A stretch of DNA of 64,000 nucleotides from Tragulus kanchil. Lineage: Eukaryota; Chordata; Mammalia; Artiodactyla; Tragulidae. Where the stretch lies: contig JAIOJX010000004.1 in assembly GCA_022376925.1 (NCBI GenBank), positions 5,394,001 to 5,458,000 of the forward strand. Direction: 5' to 3'. The notes beneath the pieces were generated by a model. That model had not been told where the DNA came from. It ran no database searches and worked only from the letters and a program-made list of their open reading frames with translations. Shown piece after piece: positions 46,595 through 58,565 of this stretch. Within the stretch, counting starts at the first letter, position 1, and every line of letters starts with the position of its first letter. Made by a program: the position numbers and the translations under genes.

Positions 46595-47481
46595 CTGGGG
46601 ACAGAATCCAGAGTGAGCGGACAGATGCAAGACTATGAAGATGTACCACCACCCGTCATCGCCCTGCTTCTGCCCCTGCTTTCAAAAGTGCCTGGAAATC
46701 CCAATTCATCTGTATTTTTGTATATACTCATGATTTTTATTATTGTAACCTCACCTTCTTGGAACCCAGCTCTTTGGCAACCTTGCCTGCCGGAAGCCAG
46801 CAAGAACAGAGAACGAAACCAGAAAGAACTGGAAGAAGACAGAGTCACAAAGGCTCTGGACAAAGGGCCTCGGGAGGCCCACAGGCGAGTTCTCAGAGAC
46901 CATTGACATTTTATTTGCTTGTTAATTCTCCTAAGCTTCGTTCTCACTTTCCTTAAGCTACTAGAGATTAGAACAAAACAAATGAGGAGGCATTTATGGA
47001 GGCGTAGGCGGAAACTTTGGAGCCAGTCTTGTGACCCAATGCATGAGCTCCAGAGACAGAATAAGGGCACCAAAACAACTTCAGGATCAGGCACAGCACC
47101 GTGTGGGGGCAAATCATCATGTGCATCAGTAGGAGATAGGACATCTCCCCTCTAAATGATTCCAAATTTTAAAATGCTTTTACTGTTTAAAAACATGCGT
47201 CTCTACTGAACTATTGAGAATGCCTCAGCCCCTTGCTTACTAGAAATGCCTGTTTCATAAAACAGGAACATTCAGACCCTGGGAGCATAGAAGACAACAC
47301 TGATTTCAATTCTGCTGAGGAATATGTGTCCTTGGCAGCTGATGCCTTTCAGACTAGAGGAGATGCCTGTTCATCAGTCATGGCAAGCACAGTACTGGAG
47401 TGTAACTAGCTTTCTTCAGATTTCATCCCCTCTGGGTCAAAACTGACACCACTCTAATGGAATGACCATTAGAGACATCCT
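46595..47481 (-). other. FAT2 intron between coding exons 3 and 4, left part
   Basis: No mobile element or exon I can name is visible here. Confidence 0.45.
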
Positions 47482-47491
47482 AGAAAGAGCA

Positions 47492-47694
47492 CGGCTTTTC
47501 TGGTGGCTTAAAGAATCCACCTGTAATGCAGGAACCGTAGGTTCGATTCCTGGGTCAGGAAGATCCCCTGGAGGCAGGAGGAAATGGCAACCCACTCCAG
47601 TATTCTTGCCTGGGAAATCCCACAGACAAGAGGAGCCTGGTGGGCTATAGTCCATGAGGTCTCAAAGAGTCGGACAAGACTGAGCACATACACG
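47492..47694 (+). mobile_element. Bov-tA SINE with target-site duplication
   Basis: A tRNA-like head ('taggttcgattcctgggtca') is joined to a Bov-A body ('ccactccagtattcttgcct', 'ctcaaagagtcggacaagac'). A 9-nt duplication, gaaagagca, lies at 47483-47491 and 47695-47703. A sense MIR remnant follows at about 47725-47800. Confidence 0.9.
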
Positions 47695-48120
47695 GAAAGA
47701 GCAGATACCTAGAGGAAAAAAGGTCTGGGGTTTTATCTTGGCTCTGCTGCTGGCCTGGTGTTTGACCTTGGGTGACTCTCTCTAGAGCACGGGGATGGGC
47801 TGGAAAGCAGACTGGACAAGTACACAGCTCGCGTGCGCTGCTCTGTCTTCCTATCCTCCCGGCAGGCATTGCTACTCAACCAGTGCTTCCTGCTCAGTCA
47901 GGACATGGTTTCAGACTCCTTCCGTTCTCAGTGCTCAAGAGCCAGTGAAGACTCAAGAGGGTCTCCACTACCAGCCTCAGCAAGGTTCGGCTTAAGCAGC
48001 AACTCCTCCCTGAATCAGACCCCTCCTGAGCCATGGCCCGGAGACGTGCCTGTGGCCCCGGGGCCTGACCTGGCTCCTGCCTGGCCTCCTCTGGTGCATG
48101 GGTTCAGCAGCATCACTCAC

Positions 48121-48179
48121 CTCCAGGATGTGTTCATCCTTGTTCTCTCGGTCCAGCTGCCGGGCAGTGGATAGGAGAC
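48121..48179 (-). CDS. FAT2: FAT2 coding exon 3, 59 nt (left copy)
   Basis: This very short exon (phase 1 in, 0 out, acceptor CCCAG, donor GTGAGT) encodes LLSTARQLDRENKDEHILE, one strand pair of a cadherin repeat with the LDREN calcium motif. It links exon 2 (FALHPLTG) and exon 4 (VTVLDNG). It is too short for most ORF callers and was recognised by splice sites, phase and FAT2 similarity. Adding its twin would shift the frame. Confidence 0.92.
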
Positions 48180-49215
48180 CTGGGGAGAGAGAGTTGGAGG
48201 GAGACTGGAGCAAAGGGCTCCCGGGCCATTTTACTGGGATAAATTCAACGGCTACATTCAAAGCCGAGATCAGGATTCCTTTGGTCTTTGGAAAGCAAGA
48301 ACATAAAGGGGAAATGGAATTCTGGAAAGAGAGAAGAGGAAATGAGGAAGGGGAGATGACAGCAGAGGTGATGGTGTCAGTGGGGGTTCCCCCTACTTCC
48401 TGCTTTCCCCTGAGGAGGGTGCTGAGCCCAGTGGGCTGCTGAGTGAGAAAGCAGTTCATAGAAGCTGTAACAGGGATCACAGTCGCTGCCTTCAGTTCAC
48501 GAAAAATCACAAAGGGATGACTTTTTACTCCTTTGTCTTAGTTCTCTTGTTCACCTGGCACCTAGGCTGGGTTCGCCCCGTCCCCGGCTGGCACAGATGA
48601 GCCAGAGGAGGGTTCCTCTGGGCTCCTCCCAGCACCTCTGCAAATCCTGGACAGTGACTCCGTGATCTGTGGTTCTGGTTTTCATTTTCCAGGCACTGTG
48701 GCTATAAACTGAGGCCATAATGGTGAAAAGGTGCCAGTTCTCTGCCACCATCAGTAAAGTCAAGCTCGAGGTTGTCGGGGAGGCAGAGGGGCATCCCAGC
48801 TCACAGACTAGGGTCCTAGCTGGGTAGGGGAGGTCTCTTTTCAATGAGGGCAGAGCTATTGGTAGGGGGTCGTGGGTGTTCTAAAAACTTTCCCAAAGTT
48901 TCTTGATCTTGTTTAGGCAATTACATGATAGAGCAGTGGAATTAAGGGTGGGGATGGGGGCTCCATGAGGGGAAAGGGGGCTCCGGTGTTGGGGTGGGTC
49001 TGCTGTGCTGGCATGAGGAGTGAGCTCTGTCAGGGGCACATTCTTGCCTCTGTCATCCTGGCTCTTTCTTGGGCTCCATGAAACCGCAGCCAGAGAGGAA
49101 GGTCCCTGAATCAGACCCCTCCTGAGCCATGGCCCGGAGCGTGCCTGTGGCCCCGGGGCCTGACCTGGCTCCTGCCTGGCCTCCTCTGGTGCATGGGTTC
49201 AGCAGCATCACTCAC

Positions 49216-49274
49216 CTCCAGGATGTGTTCATCCTTGTTCTCTCGGTCCAGCTGCCGGGCAGTGGATAGGAGAC
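49216..49274 (-). CDS. FAT2: FAT2 coding exon 3 (right copy of the duplication)
   Basis: It repeats 48121-48179 exactly. Its 59-nt length is not a multiple of three, so both copies cannot serve in one transcript. Confidence 0.85.
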
Positions 49275-49767
49275 CTGGGGAGCGAGAGTTGGAGGAGACT
49301 GGAGCAAAGGGCTCCCGGGCCATTTTACTGGGATAAATTCAACGGCTACATTCAAAGCCGAGATCAGGATTCCTTTGGTCTTTGGAAAGCAAGAACATAA
49401 AGGGGAAATGGAATTCTGGAAAGAGAGAAGAGGAAATGAGGAAGGGGAGATGACAGCAGAGGTGATGGTGTCAGTGGGGGTTCCCCCTACTTCCTGCTTT
49501 CCCCTGAGGAGGGTGCTGAGCCCAGTGGGCTGCTGAGTGAGAAAGCAGTTCATAGAAGCTGTAACAGGGATCACAGTCGCTGCCTTCAGTTCACGAAAAA
49601 TCACAAAGGGATGACTTTTTACTCCTTTGTCTTAGTTCTCTTGTTCACCTGGCACCTAGGCTGGGTTCGCCCCGTCCCCGGCTGGCACAGATGAGCCAGA
49701 GGAGGGTTCCTCTGGGCTCCTCCCAGCACCTCTGCAAATCCTGGACAGTGACTCCGTGATCTGTGGT

Positions 49768-52065
49768 TCTGGTTTTCATTTTCCAGGCACTGTGGCTATA
49801 AACTGAGGCCATAATGGTGAAAAGGTGCCAGTTCTCTGCCACCATCAGTAAAGTCAAGCTCGAGGTTGTCGGGGAGGCAGAGGGGCATCCCAGCTCACAG
49901 ACTAGGGTCCTAGCTGGGTAGGGGAGGTCTCTTTTCAATGAGGGCAGAGCTATTGGTAGGGGGTCGTGGGTGTTCTAAAAACTTTCCCAAAGTTTCTTGA
50001 TCTTGTTTAGGCAATTACATGATAGAGCAGTGGAATTAAGGGTGGGGATGGGGGCTCCATGAGGGGAAAGGGGGCTCCGGTGTTGGGGTGGGTCTGCTGT
50101 GCTGGCATGAGGAGTGAGCTCTGTCAGGGGCACATTCTTGCCTCTGTCATCCTGGCTCTTTCTTCCCCCAAGAAGGCAGGTGTGGGAGGGGCTCGAGGAG
50201 CCTCCTGGAAAGCCCCGCAGCCAGAGAGGAAGGCAGTTTTCTGGGACAGAATGAAGATTGTTTCAGGGGCCTGAGAGGGAAGGCCCAGCTTCTGGGAGTG
50301 GGGGTGGCAGGAAGGGAGTGGGAGGAGAGGGCTTGGCCTACAGCCTCCCTTCCAGCTCCGCCCTGCCTTCCTCCTGCTCCTGCAACCTCTTCATCGCCCT
50401 CCCTTCTCTTGTTTATCCAGTCTCCATCTTCCTCCTCCTCTCTGCCCTCTCAAGCCTTCCTCTGCCCCTTCCTCACTGTGCATCTTGGAATCTCAGTTCC
50501 TGTTTCTATATCTCTAGATTTTCTTTTCTCTCCTTCCTTTCTCTCACCCCTGTCCCCCATCCACACCATTCTCAGAATCCCCCACCATCTCAGGACTGGT
50601 TCCCCCGCCCGCCCAGGGCTATTGCACTCAGCCATGTCCCCCTCTCTGAGGTCGGTGTGACGTCCTGGCTGGAAATAAGGACGTTAGCAGAAAAAGCTGG
50701 GGAAATGTGAGTGGAGTCTCTAATCTCCTAAACAGCCTTGCGCCAGTATTAATTCTTAGGGTTGATAAATGTCCTACATTCACATTAGAGGAAGCTGAGT
50801 GCCGCTGTGTGAGAAATCTCTTTGTAACTCTCCTGTAAGTCTACAATTATTTCATAGTTAAAAAAATCAAAAAGGAAGGAAACAGTGAAAAAGAAAAGAA
50901 AATGGACCTGCTTGCTCTGGTTTTCATTTTCCAGGCACTGTGGCTATAAACTGAGGCCATAATGGTGAAAAGGTGCCAGTTCTCTGCCACCATCAGTAAA
51001 GTCAAGCTCGAGGTTGTCGGGAGGCAGAGGGCATCCCAGCTCACAGACTAGGGTCCTAGCTGGGTAGGGGAGGTCTCTTTTCAATGAGGGCAGAGCTATT
51101 GGTAGGGGGTCGTGGGTGTTCTAAAAACTTTCCCAAAGTTTCTTGATCTTGTTTAGGCAATTACATGATAGAGCAGTGGAATTAAGGGTGGGGATGGGGG
51201 CTCCATGAGGGGAAAGGGGGCTCCGGTGTTGGGGTGGGTCTGCTGTGCTGGCATGAGGAGTGAGCTCTGTCAGGGGCACATTCTTGCCTCTGTCATCCTG
51301 GCTCTTTCTTCCCCCAAGAAGGCAGGTGTGGGAGGGGCTCGAGGAGCCTCCTGGAAAGCCCCGCAGCCAGAGAGGAAGGCAGTTTTCTGGGACAGAATGA
51401 AGATTGTTTCAGGGGCCTGAGAGGGAAGGCCCAGCTTCTGGGAGTGGGGGTGGCAGGAAGGGAGTGGGAGGAGAGGGCTTGGCCTACAGCCTCCCTTCCA
51501 GCTCCGCCCTGCCTTCCTCCTGCTCCTGCAACCTCTTCATCGCCCTCCCTTCTCTTGTTTATCCAGTCTCCATCTTCCTCCTCCTCTCTGCCCTCTCAAG
51601 CCTTCCTCTGCCCCTTCCTCACTGTGCATCTTGGAATCTCAGTTCCTGTTTCTATATCTCTAGATTTTCTTTTCTCTCCTTCCTTTCTCTCACCCCTGTC
51701 CCCCATCCACACCATTCTCAGAATCCCCCACCATCTCAGGACTGGTTCCCCCGCCCGCCCAGGGCTATTGCACTCAGCCATGTCCCCCTCTCTGAGGTCG
51801 GTGTGACGTCCTGGCTGGAAATAAGGACGTTAGCAGAAAAAGCTGGGGAAATGTGAGTGGAGTCTCTAATCTCCTAAACAGCCTTGCGCCAGTATTAATT
51901 CTTAGGGTTGATAAATGTCCTACATTCACATTAGAGGAAGCTGAGTGCCGCTGTGTGAGAAATCTCTTTGTAACTCTCCTGTAAGTCTACAATTATTTCA
52001 TAGTTAAAAAAATCAAAAAGGAAGGAAACAGTGAAAAAGAAAAGAAAATGGACCTGCTTGCTCTG
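49768..52065. repeat. Tandem duplication 12 (offset 1,146-1,148 bp)
   Basis: Positions 49768-50915 recur at 50916-52065 with no filler. It overlaps the right copy of duplication 11. It contains no exon: mainly a C+T-rich intronic tract and an old LINE-like tail. Confidence 0.9.
50340..50600. repeat. Pyrimidine-rich tract (copy at 51486-51746)
   Basis: Long runs of C and T on plus with few purines. The open frames seen across it (for example 50258-50710, plus) are composition effects: no splice sites, homology or codon pattern supports a gene. Confidence 0.7.
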
Positions 52066-52540
52066 TCTTTGACAAGGGTCTTCTCTCCTCCTGGTTGCCA
52101 TCTTTGCCCCAGTGCCCACCCAGACTGCTGCCTGTCAGAGCCCTCCTCTCCTCCAGCTGCCCCTCTCTCCTCCGCACCGCCCCAGCGTCACCTTGTCTTT
52201 TACCACGCCGCACTCTACAGCAGTTCTACAGCTCTTTTTTTTTTTTTTATTTTTTTATTTTTTTTTTTTGAAAGAAACTCTCTCTTTGTTTGAGTCTTGG
52301 CTCTGGCTGCAGGGGCCCAGCCTGTCTCGGTGCACACTGAGGCCAGGGCAGTTACAGCTCTTTTTATATCCAGATTGTTATATTCCTTGTGGACTGGGTT
52401 CCCCAAGGGCCAAAACTGTGTCTTATTTTTCTTCCCTTCTCTCCATGGCACATAACTTAAATGCTTCATAAGGACAGAGTCCTTCACACATTTGTCGGAT
52501 AAACGAATCTTGGGTTTTACCAAAGATTGTGGATGCTGGC
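52066..52540 (-). other. FAT2 intron between coding exons 2 and 3, poly-T region
   Basis: A T-rich run at 52231-52270 (A-rich on the FAT2 strand) suggests a retroelement tail, but the body next to it is not one I can name. Confidence 0.45.
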
Positions 52541-52544
52541 AGAG

Positions 52545-53085
52545 ATTCATTCATTCATTTCCTCACTATTTCCTGAGGTTCTGCTGTGTGCCAAAACTTG
52601 ATATTATGGTTTCCAAAAACAAAGTTCTTTTTCTGGAAAGCTTTTTGAAGTTTAGTGAAGGACATGCACAATTAATGGAGTAATCACATAGATGAATATG
52701 ATGCTCTATGAGATAAGGGGCTTTTTTAAAAAGTAGTTCCTGATGGGAGATGTATTACTGCGTCAGGAAAACTTCCTTAAGGAAAGAACACCTGGGCCAA
52801 GATCTGGAAGAAGAATAGGAGTTAGCTTGAAAAAGGTGAGGCGAGACCCCTGGTGGGGGAAAAGCATGTGCAAAGGCCCTGTGCCAGGAGAGGGCTGGAC
52901 CGAGGAGGCCACGTGACTGGAATTAGAGACGGGTACTGTGAGGGAGGCAAGAGCATGCATCACAGCAGGGTTAGGCTGTATCTTACGGGCAAAGGGAAAC
53001 CATCCAAAGAATCCAGGAATGGAAGCAGGAAGATCTCATGTGGGGATAAGAAAGACAGGTTGGGGGCGGGAGTGTCCTTGCTGAT
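52545..53085 (-). mobile_element. L2 fragment, antisense (copy at about 53770-54170)
   Basis: 'tcattcatttcctcactatt', 'agcatgtgcaaaggccctgt' and 'gctgtatcttacgggcaaag' followed by 'aaaccatccaaagaatccag' give the reversed L2 order. Confidence 0.5.
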
Positions 53086-54802
53086 TTATTATTTTATTTT
53101 GAAATGTTTATGCTGACATGCTGATAAGAATTTCTTCTCCTCACCTGAAGGAAGACCAAGAGCATCTCTGCCCTTTGGGGCATTTTGCCAGACATGGTGT
53201 CAGGCAACTGTTGACAGTAAACATAGTGAGGATTTGGGAGAAGTAGAGAACCTATTACCTTAGGTGAGAGATCACATTCCTCTTCCAAAAAGGGAGGGAC
53301 CCAGTGCACCCAGGCAGACAGCCAGTTTGGGAAAAGCATCCTTTTTCTAGGAGGACTAATCCATTCCCCGAGGCCAGAGATTCCAAACAGACATCCCAGG
53401 GCCAAGGGGCACTTGTGTCCCCACCCGCCGTCTGCTCCTCCTCACTCCCTTTGGTCTCAAGGATCAGGAAGCTGCTGCTAGCACTTAAGCCCTACCCGAT
53501 CCCTCCAGTCTTTTTTTTTTTTTAAAGATTTATTTATTTATTTTGGGCGGGGTTCGGGTTGGGGAAGGAGGGGAGCAGGCGGGCCACTTCCACTGGTCCT
53601 TCATTTCTCTATTTTCGTCCGTCTTTGTTCTTTTTTGGCTCCTGTGGGCCTCCCATCGCGGTGGCGTCTGTCGTTGCAGAGAGCCGGCTCTGGGCGCATG
53701 CGCTCCAGAGCTCCGGCGGTCTGTCGCTCCGCAGCACGTGCCCGAGAGCCGGCTCTGAGGCGCATGGCGAATCACATAGATGAATATGATGCTCTATGAG
53801 ATAAGGGGCTTTTTAAAAGTAGTTCCTGATGGGAGATGTATTACTGCGTCAGGAAAACTTCCTTAAGGAAAGAACACCTGGGCCAAGATCTGGAAGAAGA
53901 ATAGGAGTTAGCTTGAAAAAGGTGAGGCGAGACCCCTGGTGGGGGAAAAGCATGTGCAAAGGCCCTGTGCCAGGAGAGGGCTGGACCGAGGAGGCCACGT
54001 GACTGGAATTAGAGACGGGTACTGTGAGGGAGGCAAGAGCATGCATCACAGCAGGGTTAGGCTGTATCTTACGGGCAAAGGGAAACCATCCAAAGAATCC
54101 AGGAATGGAAGCAGGAAGATCTCATGTGGGGATAAGAAAGACAGGTTGGGGGCGGGAGTGTCCTTGCTGATTTATTATTTTATTTTGAAATGTTTATGCT
54201 GACATGCTGATAAGAATTTCTTCTCCTCACCTGAAGGAAGACCAAGAGCATCTCTGCCCTTTGGGGCATTTTGCCAGACATGGTGTCAGGCAACTGTTGA
54301 CAGTAAACATAGTGAGGATTTGGGAGAAGTAGAGAACCTATTACCTTAGGTGAGAGATCACATTCCTCTTCCAAAAAGGGAGGGACCCAGTGCACCCAGG
54401 CAGACAGCCAGTTTGGGAAAAGCATCCTTTTTCTAGGAGGACTAATCCATTCCCCGAGGCCAGAGATTCCAAACAGACATCCCAGGGCCAAGGGGCACTT
54501 GTGTCCCCACCCGCCGTCTGCTCCTCCTCACTCCCTTTGGTCTCAAGGATCAGGAAGCTGCTGCTAGCACTTAAGCCCTACCCGATCCCTCCAGTCTTTT
54601 TTTTTTTTTAAAGATTTATTTATTTATTTTGGGCGGGGTTCGGGTTGGGGAAGGAGGGGAGCAGGCGGGCCACTTCCACTGGTCCTTCATTTCTCTATTT
54701 TCGTCCGTCTTTGTTCTTTTTTGGCTCCTGTGGGCCTCCCATCGCGGTGGCGTCTGTCGTTGCAGAGAGCCGGCTCTGGGCGCATGCGCTCCAGAGCTCC
54801 GG
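52682..54802. repeat. Tandem duplication 13 (offset 1,086-1,088 bp)
   Basis: Positions 52682-53716 recur at 53770-54802. The left copy ends in a SINE whose last part (53717-53769) is scrambled, with pieces of the SINE reused out of order, and then jumps back. No exon is inside. Confidence 0.9.
53515..53769 (-). mobile_element. CHR-type SINE, antisense, scrambled left copy
   Basis: It corresponds to 54601-54802 of the intact copy up to 53716. After that the order is rearranged ('gcggtctgtcgctccgcagc' and 'gagccggctctgaggcgcat') up to the join at 53770. Confidence 0.8.
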
Positions 54803-54930
54803 CTCGGTGATTGGACACATGGGTCCAGTCGCTCCGCAGCACGTGGGAGCTTCCCAGGCCAGGGATCGAACCAGTGCCCCTTGCACTGCAAGGCGGTGTC
54901 CTTATCCACTGGACCACCAGGGGAAGCCCT
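54598..54930 (-). mobile_element. CHR-type SINE, antisense, with target-site duplication (part repeated at 55890-56030)
   Basis: It starts T-rich, passes 'ggcctcccatcgcggtggcg' and 'gggcgcatgcgctccagagc', and ends 'atccactggaccaccagggg'. An 11-nt duplication with one mismatch (ccctccagtct against ccctccagcct) lies at 54587-54597 and 54931-54941. Confidence 0.85.
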
Positions 54931-56986
54931 CCCTCCAGCCTTGCCAGAGTTCTGTGCTTCCAGGGCAAGAGTCACCTGTCAGAGCTGAAGAATGGGACGT
55001 TGGGTTGGAAGGCGAGGATGTAGCCTTCTCTGCAATAGGGCTACTGTTCATGGTCCAGTGGGACACGTGGCCCTGGAGCTGTCCCTGCCGCCGTGGGAAC
55101 TGGCTCTCAGATTCTGCTGGGAGCCAGGCAGGCTGCGTGAATGCGGGAAGCCGGCAGGAATGAGGGGGCTGTGGGGACAGAGGACACGCCTGCCCTGCTC
55201 GGGGAGCTGCGTGCGCAGCGGTGGCTCTGCAGAACGTGCAGTGGGCATGGCCGGATCTTCTAGATAATCTAAGAAGGAAGTCTGGAATGTTTTGAAAATT
55301 TTGCTGATTTTTCAAATGTGGGCAAGAACTTGAAATCACTGCTTAAAGCTTGTGCAGGCCAAGCAGAGCACTTTTGTGGACAGTATCTGGGCCATGGCTG
55401 CAAGCTGGTGACCTCTGGATTCCCTTGGACCACCTAAGATGGCCTTGGGCTGAGGACAGACCTTCATGAGACTGTGACCATCTGAAGTGGGTCTGCATCC
55501 CCAGCACTCCATGGCAAGCTCGAGATCAGTTTGGGACTCGAGCTGCAAGGTGGCTGGTGCCTGTGATTCTGAAAGATGGTCAGTTGGGAGCACCTTGGGG
55601 GCCTGGAATGGTCCCAGCTTGACTACCTGGGGACCCACTTAGCTTCCCTAAGCCCCGAGGAAAGACAGCTGACATACTCTTATTTTCCCATAGAGATATG
55701 GGAAACATAGCTCCTCCTCCTTGTGGAGGAGCTGTTCTGAAACTTAGCATGCATGAAAATCCTCTCCGTGTCTTTTTAAAATACAGCTTTCTGATTAGTA
55801 GGTCTAAGGTGGAGCCTGAGAACTTGGCCTTCTACCACGTTCATAGGTGACACTCATGATGCTGATCTTAGGATCACACTTTGAGAAGCCCAGAGCTCCG
55901 GCTCGGTGATTGGACACATGGGTCCAGTCGCTCCGCAGCACGTGGGAGCTTCCCAGGCCAGGATCGAACCAGTGCCTTGCACTGCAAGGCGGTGTCCTTA
56001 TCCACTGGACCACCAGGGGAAGCCCTCCCTCCAGCCTTGCCAGAGTTCTGTGCTTCCAGGGCAAGAGTCACCTGTCAGAGCTGAAGAATGGGACGTTGGG
56101 TTGGAAGGCGAGGATGTAGCCTTCTCTGCAATAGGGCTACTGTTCATGGTCCAGTGGGACACGTGGCCCTGGAGCTGTCCCTGCCGCCGTGGGAACTGGC
56201 TCTCAGATTCTGCTGGGAGCCAGGCAGGCTGCGTGAATGCGGGAAGCCGGCAGGAATGAGGGGGCTGTGGGGACAGAGGACACGCCTGCCCTGCTCGGGG
56301 AGCTGCGTGCGCAGCGGTGGCTCTGCAGAACGTGCAGTGGGCATGGCCGGATCTTCTAGATAATCTAAGAAGGAAGTCTGGAATGTTTTGAAAATTTTGC
56401 TGATTTTTCAAATGTGGGCAAGAACTTGAAATCACTGCTTAAAGCTTGTGCAGGCCAAGCAGAGCACTTTTGTGGACAGTATCTGGGCCATGGCTGCAAG
56501 CTGGTGACCTCTGGATTCCCTTGGACCACCTAAGATGGCCTTGGGCTGAGGACAGACCTTCATGAGACTGTGACCATCTGAAGTGGGTCTGCATCCCCAG
56601 CACTCCATGGCAAGCTCGAGATCAGTTTGGGACTCGAGCTGCAAGGTGGCTGGTGCCTGTGATTCTGAAAGATGGTCAGTTGGGAGCACCTTGGGGGCCT
56701 GGAATGGTCCCAGCTTGACTACCTGGGGACCCACTTAGCTTCCCTAAGCCCCGAGGAAAGACAGCTGACATACTCTTATTTTCCCATAGAGATATGGGAA
56801 ACATAGCTCCTCCTCCTTGTGGAGGAGCTGTTCTGAAACTTAGCATGCATGAAAATCCTCTCCGTGTCTTTTTAAAATACAGCTTTCTGATTAGTAGGTC
56901 TAAGGTGGAGCCTGAGAACTTGGCCTTCTACCACGTTCATAGGTGACACTCATGATGCTGATCTTAGGATCACACTTTGAGAAGCC
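54791..56986. repeat. Tandem duplication 14 (offset 1,096-1,099 bp)
   Basis: Positions 54791-55889 recur at 55890-56986. Three small deletions separate the copies near the start of the right copy (for example 'agggatcgaa' against 'aggatcgaa'). It starts inside the SINE and has no exon. Confidence 0.9.
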
Positions 56987-57030
56987 CTGCTGCAGACGGT
57001 CCTATTCACCCAGGTTTCTGAGGACCTTAC

Positions 57031-57345
57031 CTGTGAGAGGATGAAGGGCAAAGAACCCCATGTGGTTACCACTGGTGATGTTGAAGGTCAGCTTCCCTTT
57101 GGAGCTGGAGTCCGGGTCCCAGGCCTCCAGCTGAAGCACGGAGGCATGCGGGGGCACGTCCTCCAGGACAGAGGGGTAGAACACAGGCCTGGACATCTGC
57201 GGTGGGTTGTCGTTGACATCCAAAACCTCGATGTAGACTTCCGTTACAGACGAGAGCGGGACAGAACCCCTGTCCACCGCCAGCACCGTCAGCCAGTAGC
57301 AGGACGCAAATTCCCGGTCCAGGGATGCCAATGTCTGAATCATTC
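57031..57345 (-). CDS. FAT2: FAT2 coding exon 2: cadherin repeat
   Basis: The exon is 315 nt, phase 1 to 1, with acceptor CCCCAG and donor GTAAGG. It encodes [60 protein letters not shown] and ends FFALHPLT. It has [11 protein letters not shown] and DPDSSSKG calcium motifs: the end of one repeat and most of the next. Single copy and intact. Confidence 0.95.
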
Positions 57346-57790
57346 CTGGGGACAGGCGATCACCAAACCCAAAGTATTTTAGAGCTCAAAATCTCTTTAG
57401 AAATTGCTTTCCCTCACTGTCTTGAAACTGTAGTATGGGAAGGATATGAACACGTGTTCCATGAGAAAAGGGCACTGCGGCTCACGCAGCATGGGAGCTG
57501 CTGAACTAGACACGCGGGTTCATACCCTTATTGTAGAACCTCCCAGACCCTTTTTCTGCTAAGACAGGTCCGTGACTCCCAAAGACCGCAGTAGTTGATC
57601 TACTTTCTCCTGACTAATTCAACCCAAGTCCAGCTTATTTATTTCACACTCTTCAGGTGGGATTTCCTTACAATGGTCCTTAGGTTGATGCCTTCAAGCA
57701 TCAAGTCCTTACAGATACCAATTCAAGGGTGAGGAATTTGATGAATAAATTGCTATTTGCCTCTCCATCGTCTGCATGATTTTAGAGATT
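57346..57790 (-). other. FAT2 intron between coding exons 1 and 2, left part
   Basis: I see nothing I can name before the Bov-A insertion. Confidence 0.45.
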
Positions 57791-57811
57791 TAACTTTATT
57801 CATTCATTTAC

Positions 57812-57935
57812 TCTGGAGAAGGGCATGGCAACCCACTCCAGTATTCCTGCCTGGAGAACTCTGTGGCAGAGGAGCCTGGAGACCTGCAGTCCGTGGGGTC
57901 ACACGAGTGGGATAGGACTGAGTGACTAACACACA
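57812..57935 (+). mobile_element. Bov-A SINE inside an older L2 remnant
   Basis: 'ctggagaagggcatggcaac', 'ccactccagtattcctgcct' and 'ataggactgagtgactaaca' with an AC-repeat tail identify it. The flanks ('tttattcattcatttac' before, 'ttattgtggaccagcactgt' after) are two parts of one reversed L2. Confidence 0.88.
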
Positions 57936-58094
57936 CACACACTAATTTTCTCATTCTACAAATTACTTATTGTGGACCAGCACTGTTCTAGAAGTCAAGG
58001 GTCCAAGAGTGAGCAAAAGAGGTTTGTGCCCCAAATTTTCATGAGTCACACTCAGCTGGGAAGGCTTAGGTGAGAGCGTAAGGCCTGGGCTCAG

Positions 58095-58370
58095 AGCGTC
58101 AGCACCTAGGAGCCGAAGGAATCTTGCTTCTTTGACAGATGGGAAAAATGAGGCCCAGAGGAAAAACAGGATGTAACCAAGACTATGCAGCAAGTGAGCA
58201 GAAGAGCTGAGTCTAGAACTGATTCTCAGTCTTACATCACCCTGCCCCTTACACTCAAGAGAAATCCTCCATCAGATTACAAACTCCTCAAGGAGAATGA
58301 CGTACTTTTACTCACCTTGGATCTCCCCCTCAAGCAAAGGGTGCCCAGTAAGAGTTTGCTGAATTGCACT
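58095..58370. mobile_element. MIR (antisense) followed by L2 3' end (sense)
   Basis: 'gatgggaaaaatgaggccca' and 'caagtgagcagaagagctga' mark a reversed MIR to about 58250. 'caaactcctcaaggagaatg' and 'gggtgcccagtaagagtttg' mark an L2 3' end to about 58370. Confidence 0.6.
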
Positions 58371-58565
58371 TATTCTTTATGAAGCTTTGAAGAAATAAGT
58401 AAGTGGATATCACCTTCTTAGAGGACAATTTGGAAAGATATATTACTATTGAAAACAGATATTATCTTTTGACCCAAAACTGCATTTTTAAGAGTGTTTC
58501 CTATAGAGACTCATGCATATGAGTAAAAGTATATGAACAAATGCTCCCATTAAAAAAGAATGAGA

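Larger units (their letters stand above)
48007..50232. repeat. Tandem duplication 11 (offset 1,094-1,096 bp)
   Basis: Positions 48007-49102 recur at 49103-50232. Near 49070-49100 the left copy lacks about 35 nt that the right copy has (50165-50215). It carries coding exon 3. Part of it (48674-49070) occurs a third time at 50916-51312. Confidence 0.9.

Noticed and set aside
50258..50710. A 150-codon plus-strand open frame (repeated at 51404-51856)
   Set aside because: It lies in a pyrimidine-rich tract. The proline/serine/leucine-rich translation is a composition effect without homology, and it is an intron of FAT2.
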